Below are positions 7,620 to 14,601 of a stretch of DNA of 34,438 nucleotides, in pieces. Every line of letters begins with the position of its first letter. Position 1 is the first letter of the stretch. The notes below the pieces were generated by a model. The model was given only the letters and a program-made list of their open reading frames with translations. It searched no databases and was not told where the DNA came from. The stretch spans positions 1-34,438 of the forward strand of contig CAMOSH010000017.1 in assembly GCA_946624575.1 (NCBI GenBank). Direction: 5' to 3'. The translations under genes and the position numbers were made by a program. This DNA is from an uncultured Verrucomicrobiota bacterium (GTDB lineage: Bacteria; Verrucomicrobiota; Kiritimatiellia; RFP12; UBA3636).

Positions 7620-10600
7620 CGACGGCGGAAACGAGGCGAAGCGCAGAGGCGAGCAGTTCGTCCGGAGCGCGACCCGCAAGCTCGGGAATCGCGCCGGCGG
7701 CGCGCAGCGGCGCTTCGCCGCGATACATGAAAATCCGGTTTGTGCCGGATTCGGCGCGGATGCGCGAGATGCCGCGTTCCGCGGCCAGGATGCGCAGACG
7801 CGCGGTCGCGTAGAGGCGGCGGGCCTCCTGCGGTGCTGCGCCATAACGATCGGTCACATCCGAAACGAAGGCGTCGAGCTCCGCCTCCGACGAACATTCC
7901 GCCAGGCGGCGGTGGAAATCGATGCGCGCCGAATCGCCGGAGACGTATGACTCCGGGAGAAAAGCGGGCGCACAGCCGCCGCCGTCGCCCGGATTGGCGG
8001 AAAGGAACGGCAAATCCAGCTCCACGTCCACCAGCAGCGGCGGCGCCTCGCCGCGCAGCTTGGCCACGGCGCGCCGCAACAGCTGGCAGTAGAGCCGGAA
8101 GCCAACGGCGGCAATGTGGCCGCTTTGTTCCGCGCCGAGCAGATTGCCGGCCCCGCGCAATGCGAGGTCGCGCATGGCGAGCGACACACCGCATCCCAGT
8201 TCCGAAGCCGCCTCCAGGGCCTCCAGGCGCTGGCGGGCGTCGCCAGTGACGGCACCGCCGTCCGGAACGAGGAAATACGCCCAGGCCTGGACGTCCGAGC
8301 GCCCGACGCGACCGCGCAGCTGATAGAGGTCGGCCACGCCGAAGCGGTCCGCCCTCTCCACGATTATCGTGTTGGCGCGCGGCACGTCGATGCCGTTTTC
8401 CACAATCGTGGTCGAAAGGAAAAGATCCTGCCTGCCCTCGGCAAATTCGATCATGGCGGCGGCGGTTTCGGCGGGCGGCAACCGGCCATGCCCCATTCCG
8501 ATGCGCAGACCCGGGAACAACTGCCTGAGCTGCCCCGCCACAAGAGGCAGCGTGGCCACGCGGTTGTGCAGGTAGAAGACCTGCCCGCCGCGCGCGAGTT
8601 CGCGCCCAATGGCCTCGCGCAGGATGTCATCGGACTTGGCGGCCACGCGGGTGCGAATGGGGACGCGCCCCGGCGGCGGCGTCCGGAGCAGCGACAGATC
8701 GCGCGCTCCGACGAGCCCGAGATACAGCGAGCGCGGGATGGGGGTGGCGGAAAGAGAAAGTACGTCCACCATCTCGCTGCGCTCCTTGAGACGTTCCTTC
8801 TGCCTGACGCCGAAGCGCTGCTCCTCGTCCACCACCAGGAGGCCGAGATCCTTGAACACGACGCGTTCGGAAAGGATGCCGTGAGTGCCGACGACGATGT
8901 CGATGGCTCCGGATGCGAGCCCCCGCTCGACCTTGGCGCGGCGGGAATCGGACTCGGTGGAGGAATGCAGCGCGATCGTGACCGGCCAAGGGGCGAAACG
9001 GTCGCGGAAAAGCGAGTAATGCTGCTGCGCCAGGACGGTCGTCGGCACCAGGACCGCCACCTGACGGCCCTGCATGGCACTGATGAACGCCGCGCGCATG
9101 GCGATTTCCGTCTTGCCGTAGCCGGCGTCGCCACAGACGAGGCGGTCCATGGGGTGCGGGCTTTCCATGTCCTCGCGCACCTGCCGTATGCATTCGGCCT
9201 GACCCGGAGTCTCGCGGTGCGGGAAAGACGCCTCGAACTGCGCGAGCCATGGCGTTTCGTGGGCAAACGGGCGCCCGGGCAGAGTCTTGCGGCGCGCCTG
9301 GCGGTTGAGCATTTCGGCGGCCAGGCGCTCAATTGACCTGGCGGCCGCGGCCTTCTGCGCCGCCCAACGCTTTGAGCCTATTTCGTGCAGGACAACGGTC
9401 AATTCGTCGCCCGCGCCGGAATAGCGCGAAACGAGATTCGCGCGTGACAGCGGCACGTGTAGAATGGATCCGCCGGCATATTCGATGACCAGGGTTTCGC
9501 GCGACTTTCCGGCGATTTCGAGGCGATCCGTGCCCAGATACCGCCCGATGCCGTACTCCTCGTGCACCACGTAGTCGCCGCGCTGGATCGTTTCGAGAAT
9601 GCGGGAGGCCAGCGCCTCGGCGGCGGCGGAAGAGCCAGCAGCGTCGGAGTCGGCGCCGGAGTCGGCGGGACGGTCGAACGCGGCGGCGGGCATGGTGGCG
9701 TCGAGCGCAGCGGCTATGCCAACTCCAAGGGAACCGCCGCCGCCAGAAGCTGGGCCGTCCGCTTCGCGCGGAGCGCGGCGGGCGGCGGCGCGCTTTGCCA
9801 CGCCGAACACATCCGCCTGCGAAAGCCAAATTTCGCCAGGGGCTGCGGTCTGGCCACCGGTTGAAATCGCGAAGCCGCCGGATATCGGGCGGGCGCGCAA
9901 ATCGGCCACTGCGTAGAGAGCCGCGGCGGACTCGCGCAGATTGGCGACCGCGCCGTCGGTATCTGCCCAGACGTGTACGATCGCTCCGGCCACCGCGCAC
10001 CTTGCGGCGCACGAAACGACAGCGGCGCGGCGCGCCTCGGCGGCATCCGGATCGATCCAGTCGCCGGATGCAGCCATGTCGGCAGTGAGACCCGGTAGCG
10101 AAAACACGTCGACGAACGGCAGCCTGGCGCGCATTGCGCCGACGGGCTCCGGAAGGCCGAGAAAGAGCTGCCTGAAGCCGCGACCGCCAAAGAATGCGCG
10201 CGCCTCGGCGGCGGCGGGATCCGAAGCGGCCTCCGGCGCAGTCCAAAGCACGCACGCGCCGTCCGGGAGCCGCTCGTGCAGCAGTGCGCCCAGGTCGTCC
10301 GGCGGCCGCATGGGCGGGACGACGAGCGAATCGATGCGTCGGCTCGAACGCTGCGTCGACGGATCGAAAGTGCGGATCGAATCAACCTGGTCGCCGAAGA
10401 ATTCGACGCGACTCGGCACGAGCGCGGCGGTCGGCCAGACGTCAACCACGCCGCCGCGCGACGCAAAGACGCCAGTTTCATAGACTTCTGGGGCGCGGCG
10501 ATATCCGGCCGCCGCGAGCCAGCCGCAAAGCCCTTCGGGGCCGTCGGGCGCGGCGCCGCCATCGGGAGGCGCGGGCGCGGCGCCGCTTTCAAGCCTGAGC

Positions 10601-11031
10601 GACCTCGCGAGCATCTGCGCGGGATCGACGCACCGCTGCGGCAGAGCGCCGGCGCAGGTAGCGACAACGAGGGACACCGGCCGGTCACGGCCACGCGCGG
10701 AAAGCGCGGCCATCGCCCGGATGCGCGCCGCTTCGCACGCGGGGGACGCGGCGGCGTCCTCCGATGACATCGGGAAGACGCGAAGCGAGTCGCCTGGACC
10801 AAGCATGGCGGCAGCATCAGCGCCAAAGCTCTCCAGTTCCGCCGCTCCGGACGCGACTACCAGAACGCACGGGACGCGAACGTCGCGGGCAATGGCGACG
10901 GCAAGTGCGGCGGTTCCGGCGCCTGGCGGCGTGGCCGCGCCGGCCATGGGCCAGGCCGGCGCAAGCGCGTCGCGCAGCGCCTGCGCCGCCGCGCCGGAAA
11001 GGGCTTCCGCAGTGCCGCGCCCAGCCGTCAT
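7594..11031 (-). CDS. mfd: transcription-repair coupling factor Mfd
   Basis: Mfd displaces RNA polymerase stalled at DNA lesions and recruits UvrA for nucleotide excision repair. At 1145 residues it is full length. The N-terminal UvrB-like module (to about 400) includes YETGVFASRGGVVDVWP near 184. An Ala/Gly-rich linker at about 412-470 is longer than usual. The RNA-polymerase-interacting domain shows GDYVVHEEYGIGRYLG at 485-500. The translocase has Walker A GDAGYGKTE near 634, DEEQRFG near 735 and SATPIPR near 761. A C-terminal D7-like region completes it. The ATG overlaps the stop of the upstream heptosyltransferase gene by 4 bp, indicating translational coupling. It is the last gene of a long minus-strand run and converges on the yqiA-like gene. 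Confidence 0.97.
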   Translation of the reverse strand: MTAGRGTAEALSGAAAQALRDALAPAWPMAGAATPPGAGTAALAVAIARDVRVPCVLVVASGAAELESFGADAAAMLGPGDSLRVFPMSSEDAAASPACEAARIRAMAALSARGRDRPVSLVVATCAGALPQRCVDPAQMLARSLRLESGAAPAPPDGGAAPDGPEGLCGWLAAAGYRRAPEVYETGVFASRGGVVDVWPTAALVPSRVEFFGDQVDSIRTFDPSTQRSSRRIDSLVVPPMRPPDDLGALLHERLPDGACVLWTAPEAASDPAAAEARAFFGGRGFRQLFLGLPEPVGAMRARLPFVDVFSLPGLTADMAASGDWIDPDAAEARRAAVVSCAARCAVAGAIVHVWADTDGAVANLRESAAALYAVADLRARPISGGFAISTGGQTAAPGEIWLSQADVFGVAKRAAARRAPREADGPASGGGGSLGVGIAAALDATMPAAAFDRPADSGADSDAAGSSAAAEALASRILETIQRGDYVVHEEYGIGRYLGTDRLEIAGKSRETLVIEYAGGSILHVPLSRANLVSRYSGAGDELTVVLHEIGSKRWAAQKAAAARSIERLAAEMLNRQARRKTLPGRPFAHETPWLAQFEASFPHRETPGQAECIRQVREDMESPHPMDRLVCGDAGYGKTEIAMRAAFISAMQGRQVAVLVPTTVLAQQHYSLFRDRFAPWPVTIALHSSTESDSRRAKVERGLASGAIDIVVGTHGILSERVVFKDLGLLVVDEEQRFGVRQKERLKERSEMVDVLSLSATPIPRSLYLGLVGARDLSLLRTPPPGRVPIRTRVAAKSDDILREAIGRELARGGQVFYLHNRVATLPLVAGQLRQLFPGLRIGMGHGRLPPAETAAAMIEFAEGRQDLFLSTTIVENGIDVPRANTIIVERADRFGVADLYQLRGRVGRSDVQAWAYFLVPDGGAVTGDARQRLEALEAASELGCGVSLAMRDLALRGAGNLLGAEQSGHIAAVGFRLYCQLLRRAVAKLRGEAPPLLVDVELDLPFLSANPGDGGGCAPAFLPESYVSGDSARIDFHRRLAECSSEAELDAFVSDVTDRYGAAPQEARRLYATARLRILAAERGISRIRAESGTNRIFMYRGEAPLRAAGAIPELAGRAPDELLASALRLVSAVAKAAQVPG

Positions 11032-12047
11032 CGGCGAGCACCCTCTCCCGCCAGCGCCCGCAGCACGGCTTCAGCGACGCGCTCCGGGGAAACCGACGCC
11101 AGCGCGGCGACGGCTTCCGGGTCGTCTCGCGCGATCGCACGAGAGACGCGCACCCCTTCGGCGCGCACCACTGTCGCGGCGCGTCCCACGGGACCAGTTT
11201 TGTCTGGATCGGTCTTGCCGAACACCGCCACGACCGGAACGCCGGCGGCGGCGGCCAAGTGCATTCCGCCGCTGTCGTTGCAGACCACGCAGTCGCAGAA
11301 GGCGAGCGCGGCGGCGAATTCCGCTAACGAAGTGCGGCCGCAGGCGTCGGGCGCGCCAAGCGCGGAGGCAAGGTCTGCGCACGTGCGCTCCTCGCCGCGG
11401 CCACCAAACACGGCGAAGCGGACGGCGGGCAATTCGCGGCGGATGATTTTCGCGGCGTCGGCGAAACCTGGCCAGCGCTTGGACGGCCCGCGCGCAGCTC
11501 CGGGGACCAGCCCAACCAGCGGGGCGCCAGACGCCGTGGCGGGGGCGATGCCAAGACGTTCCAGAAGATCCGGCGCGGCGGGCGGGGAAAATCCGCAGTC
11601 GCCCCGCAAGTCGCATTCCGGAGAGCCGCACAGAATCTTCGCGTATTCGAGCGCCTGGTGCATTTTCGCCTCCGCCGGGGAAAAGCGCACCGCTTCCCCG
11701 ACGAGGATGCGGCGCGCGACGGAGCGCGCGGTGCCGCGAATGCGGCGGCGCGGGATTCCCGAGAGGCGCACCACGAGCGCCGAACGAATGGAATTGGGCA
11801 GAAGAAACGCCCTGGCGAACCGAAACGAGCGCAGACGGCGCGCCGCCGCGAGCATTTCCCCCTTCGGAAAGGCAACCACCGAATCAACGGAGGACACCGC
11901 GCCCCAGAACGACGCAAGGCCCGGCCGGCAGAAAATGCAGATGGAGGAGTCCGGACGCTCGCGGCGAAGGCGGCGCAGACCTGGCAGGGCCATCACGGCG
12001 TCGCCGAGCCAGTTCGGGGAAACCACAAGAAGGGAATCTTTCGTCAT
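11028..12047 (-). CDS. GT9-family heptosyltransferase (WaaF-like)
   Basis: The 339-residue protein is a glycosyltransferase family 9 enzyme, the family that adds heptose from ADP-heptose to the LPS inner core on the cytoplasmic face of the inner membrane. Typical landmarks are PNWLGDAVMALPGLRRLR at residues 11-28, a central VGLVPGAARGPSKRWP before the nucleotide-binding half, and NDSGGMHLAAAAGVPVVAVFGKTDP near 257. These are closest to heptosyltransferase II, but the acceptor cannot be assigned from sequence alone. The ATG overlaps the preceding gene's stop by 4 bp, and its own stop overlaps the mfd start by 4 bp. Together with rfbA and the DUF2723-like gene upstream it suggests an envelope polysaccharide theme in the minus-strand run. 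Confidence 0.88.
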   Translation of the reverse strand: MTKDSLLVVSPNWLGDAVMALPGLRRLRRERPDSSICIFCRPGLASFWGAVSSVDSVVAFPKGEMLAAARRLRSFRFARAFLLPNSIRSALVVRLSGIPRRRIRGTARSVARRILVGEAVRFSPAEAKMHQALEYAKILCGSPECDLRGDCGFSPPAAPDLLERLGIAPATASGAPLVGLVPGAARGPSKRWPGFADAAKIIRRELPAVRFAVFGGRGEERTCADLASALGAPDACGRTSLAEFAAALAFCDCVVCNDSGGMHLAAAAGVPVVAVFGKTDPDKTGPVGRAATVVRAEGVRVSRAIARDDPEAVAALASVSPERVAEAVLRALAGEGARR

Positions 12048-12706
12048 TGCACGTCGCTCCGTGGCGGACCGTCGGGAAAAGAAACGGCAGGTGGCGGCGG
12101 CAGCTCGGAATTGGCTGGAACCGGTGGATCGTCATCCGCCGCGGGCGGGGCTTCGTCAACCGCGAGCTCCCGAAGTTCGGCCCAGCCGACTGGCGCGGTC
12201 TCCTCGGCCGGCGCCACGCCCAGCGCGACCGGCGGCAGGGCGCGCCTTTCGCGCGCTCGCATCGAAAGCAGTGCCGCCAGCACCGCGGCCACAAGCACAA
12301 TTGCGGCGGCGCGCGACACGCCGCGGTGATGCAACCAGAGCCACCCGGCTACTGGATGCCGCATGGTGAAAACCACGACGCGGGCACGCCTTGGCGAAAA
12401 CCCGCGCGGCGGGACCCCGAGCGCCGGATCATGTGCGCGAAGCCAGTTTTCGATTCCTGCAGCCCCGTGAAGGGGCTGCAGGGCAGGTGGGGAGCCATGC
12501 TGCGGGGTTCCTGCGGCCCCGTGAAGGGGCTGCGGGGCAGGTGGGGAGCCATGCTGCGGGGTTCCTGCGGCCCCGTGAAGGGGCTGCAGGGCAGGTGGGG
12601 AGCCATGCTGCGGGGTTTCTGCGGCCCCGTGAAGGGGCTGCGGGGCAGGTGGGAAGCCATGCTGCGGGCTGGCGGGGAGATTGTTTTTGCCGGGATCCTG
12701 GTTCAT
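12044..12706 (-). CDS. putative membrane partner (anti-sigma-like) of the ECF sigma factor, with N-terminal repeats
   Basis: The 220-residue protein follows the sigma factor with a 4-bp ATGA overlap, the usual arrangement of an ECF sigma gene and its membrane-bound regulator. Residues ~15-85 are four 18-residue repeats (QHGSPPALQPLHGAAGTP-like) encoded by 54-bp DNA repeats. A basic segment follows, then one membrane helix at about 132-150 (RAAAIVLVAAVLAALLSMRA) and a Pro/Ala/Glu-rich tail of about 70 residues. I see no HxxxCxxC zinc anti-sigma motif and no ASD-like fold, so the anti-sigma role rests on gene order and topology only. The start is firm because of the overlap. The repeat region probably represents an insertion into an originally shorter cytoplasmic N-terminus. 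Confidence 0.7.
   Translation of the reverse strand: MNQDPGKNNLPASPQHGFPPAPQPLHGAAETPQHGSPPALQPLHGAAGTPQHGSPPAPQPLHGAAGTPQHGSPPALQPLHGAAGIENWLRAHDPALGVPPRGFSPRRARVVVFTMRHPVAGWLWLHHRGVSRAAAIVLVAAVLAALLSMRARERRALPPVALGVAPAEETAPVGWAELRELAVDEAPPAADDDPPVPANSELPPPPAVSFPDGPPRSDVQ
12454..12669 (-). repeat. in-frame coding array of four 54-bp palindromic units
   Basis: Units begin at 12454, 12508, 12562 and 12616, each 54 bp. Each carries GCAGCCCC-GTGAA-GGGGCTGC, or the same with one base changed (GCGGCCCC), an 8-bp stem around a 5-nt loop. Read on the minus strand the hairpin encodes QPLHGAAG. The array lies inside the N-terminal part of the anti-sigma-like gene, and the related hairpin recurs in the neighbouring PP-loop gene. 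Confidence 0.93.
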
Positions 12707-13269
12707 CGCAAAGCCCCCTTTCGCGCAAGATGCGCGGCTAGTTTTTTCATCGCTTCGTGCAAAAGATAGCCGACGGTGCCTTCGGGAATGCCCGTGAGGT
12801 CCGACATTTCGCGGTAGGAAAGGCCCTCGTAGACCTTTAGGGCAACAAGCTGGCGCTCGCGCGCGGGCAGAAGGCGCAACGCTTCCGCGGCCTCCGCCGC
12901 GGCGTCCGGAACGCCGCCGTCGCCGCCCTGGCCGGGCGCCGGGGGAACGTGCTCAGAAATGCGCTCGGCGCTGCGTTCGTGCAACGCCGCGCGACGCGCG
13001 GCACCGCGCACCGAATCGACGGACAGATTGTGCACGGTCCGGCGCAGCCAGGCCCGGATGGCGGCGGACGGCTCGAAGGAATCGCCGCGCCATTCGCGGG
13101 AGAGCCTGATGAACGCCTCCTGCACGAGGTCGCGTGCTTCCTCGCGATTTCCCGAAAGGCGCGCGCCTAGGGAGACAAGTTCGCCGCCGTATTCGGCGAC
13201 CAGGCGCTCAAAGGCGTCGCGCCCCCCGCCCGTGTCACCGGAATGCCGTCTGCCGTCGCCGCCGTTCAC
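12703..13269 (-). CDS. ECF-family RNA polymerase sigma factor
   Basis: The 188-residue protein has the two domains of an extracytoplasmic-function sigma factor. Region 2 is at about residues 20-85 (FERLVAEYGGELVSLGARLSG...ARDLVQEAFIRL), which binds the -10 element. Region 4 is at about 128-180 (LPARERQLVALKVYEGLSYREMSDLTGIPEGTVGYLLHEAMKKL), with a helix-turn-helix for the -35 element. A Gly/Pro-rich linker joins them. The start is a GTG at 13269, 27 bp after the previous stop; the first 18 residues are low-complexity, so a later start is possible. It overlaps the putative membrane regulator by 4 bp. Its targets are unknown. Its place among envelope genes suggests an envelope-stress role, which is inference. 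Confidence 0.93.
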   Translation of the reverse strand: MNGGDGRRHSGDTGGGRDAFERLVAEYGGELVSLGARLSGNREEARDLVQEAFIRLSREWRGDSFEPSAAIRAWLRRTVHNLSVDSVRGAARRAALHERSAERISEHVPPAPGQGGDGGVPDAAAEAAEALRLLPARERQLVALKVYEGLSYREMSDLTGIPEGTVGYLLHEAMKKLAAHLARKGALR

Positions 13270-13296
13270 GCCCGTCCCGCGGAAACCCGCATTGCG

Positions 13297-14559
13297 TCAG
13301 ACCATGAACTCCGCGAACGCGTCGCGAGAACCAGGCTCGACGGAAAACTCCTCCGGATGCACGGCCGCAAAAAGCTGGCGCACGACGATCCGGCCGACGC
13401 CCCTGGAGTCGGAATACGCCGCGACAAGAGCCCTTATGGACGGAAGGTCGCCCTCGACGGGCCGCACGGCCAGCGCGGTGGGACCGGGCACGTTCACGGA
13501 GCGCAGCGTGGCGTCGCCGCCGCGCAGCGCGGTGCGAAGAAACTCGTTGTCGGCGCGGTCGCGCCCAAGCACGACGAGGGTTCCGCCTGGGAAGCGGAAA
13601 TGACGGCCGTGGTTGCAGGCCTCGACAAGCCGCGCGTCGCCAAGTCCCTCGTGTTCCATGAGATTCTTGAGGCGGCGGCAGTAATTCGGCTCCGTGAGCT
13701 TGCATCCACCCGCGGGCGACGGATAGTCGCGTATGCCGTACTTGACGGCCAACGCCATTTGCGGCTTGCGGTTGCGGCCTTGCAGATCAAGCAGGCGCGA
13801 GCGGTCGACAAGTCCTTCGCGCTCCGGTGCGGTGGGGTCCAGGAGCTTTGCGGAAAGCGGGCGCAGCAGGTGGTCGCCGGCGCCGGAGAGGTTGCGCACC
13901 CGGTTGAGAGGGCCGCGCTGCTGCGACATTGGGCGCTGCCCGAGCACTTCGCCAGTGGCCACGAAGTCGAATCCATTCTCCTGCGCGTACTCCCAGGCGC
14001 GCCCGATCATCCGCGCATGGCAGTCGATGCACGGATTCAGGCACGAACCGAAACCTGACGGCGGATCATGCAGCAGCGCGAGAATGTCGGCCGTGAAGTC
14101 TAGCACATGGTGCTTGAAGCCTAGGCGCCGACACGCGCGGGCTGTGCCTTCCGGATTGGCGTAGAACGGAGAGGCGAAGGACACCGCTTCCGCCTCGACG
14201 CCCTGTTCGCGCAGAACGCACAGGCACAGCAGTGAATCCAGCCCGCCCGAGCAAAGGCAGAGGGCGCGGGCGGGGCCTGCGGCCCCGGATCCTGCAGCCA
14301 CGTGAAGGGGCTGCAGGGCAGGTGGGGAACTGGGCTGCTGGGCAGGTGGGGGAGGCGCAGATCCTGCAGCCCCGTGAAGAGGCTGCTGGGCAGGTGGGGA
14401 ACTGGGCTGCTGGGGAGGCGCAGATCCTGCAGCCCCGTGAAGAGGCTGCTGGGCAAGTGGGGAACTGGGCTGCTGGGGAGGCGCAGATCCTGCAGCCACG
14501 TGAAGGGGCTGCGGGTCAGGCTGGGAGCCGGGCGACTGGAAATCTGGTTCTTGGTGCAT
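13297..14559 (-). CDS. PP-loop ATPase, tRNA-thiolase-like (MnmA/ThiI-related), with repeat-derived N-terminus
   Basis: The ATG at 14559 gives 420 residues; the track start at 14571 is a TTG. Residues 1-95 are Pro/Ala/Gln-rich repeats (QPLHGAAGSAPPQQPSSP) encoded by palindromic DNA repeats. The folded domain begins at about 98 with the ATP-pyrophosphatase P-loop SGGLDS (104-109), then the F-x-SPFYANPEGTAR block. A cysteine cluster GSCLNPCIDCHARM (C173, C177, C180) recalls sulfur-handling or iron-sulfur tRNA thiolases. LNRVRNLSGAGDHLLRPLSAKLL and SPAGGCKLTEPNYCRRL follow. It is most like the distinct bacterial/archaeal PP-loop group often annotated as MnmA- or ThiI-like. The modified base or substrate is not determined. 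It lies 27 bp upstream of the sigma-factor gene and 42 bp after the TPR-protein gene. Confidence 0.75.
   Translation of the reverse strand: MHQEPDFQSPGSQPDPQPLHVAAGSAPPQQPSSPLAQQPLHGAAGSAPPQQPSSPPAQQPLHGAAGSAPPPPAQQPSSPPALQPLHVAAGSGAAGPARALCLCSGGLDSLLCLCVLREQGVEAEAVSFASPFYANPEGTARACRRLGFKHHVLDFTADILALLHDPPSGFGSCLNPCIDCHARMIGRAWEYAQENGFDFVATGEVLGQRPMSQQRGPLNRVRNLSGAGDHLLRPLSAKLLDPTAPEREGLVDRSRLLDLQGRNRKPQMALAVKYGIRDYPSPAGGCKLTEPNYCRRLKNLMEHEGLGDARLVEACNHGRHFRFPGGTLVVLGRDRADNEFLRTALRGGDATLRSVNVPGPTALAVRPVEGDLPSIRALVAAYSDSRGVGRIVVRQLFAAVHPEEFSVEPGSRDAFAEFMV
14289..14540 (-). repeat. in-frame coding array of four palindromic units (63-72 bp)
   Basis: Units start at 14289, 14361, 14424 and 14487, so the spacings are 72, 63 and 63 bp. 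Each has the hairpin GCAGCC(C/A)C-GTGAA-G(G/A)GGCTGC. On the minus strand it reads PLHGAAG or PLHVAAG. The hairpin is shared with the 54-bp array 1.8 kb away, but the flanking unit sequence differs. All lie within the N-terminal extension of the PP-loop protein. Confidence 0.92.
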
Positions 14560-14601
14560 GATTACGGACAAATTGTCTAATTTGTTGGCTGTTGGCAGCG
14601 A

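Noticed and set aside
8116-9336. 406-residue plus-strand ORF
   Set aside because: It is antisense to mfd in the region of its helicase motifs.
12047-12769. Plus-strand ORF with GPVKGLRGRWGAMLRGSC repeats
   Set aside because: It is antisense to the anti-sigma-like gene; that frame is fixed by 4-bp overlaps on both sides.
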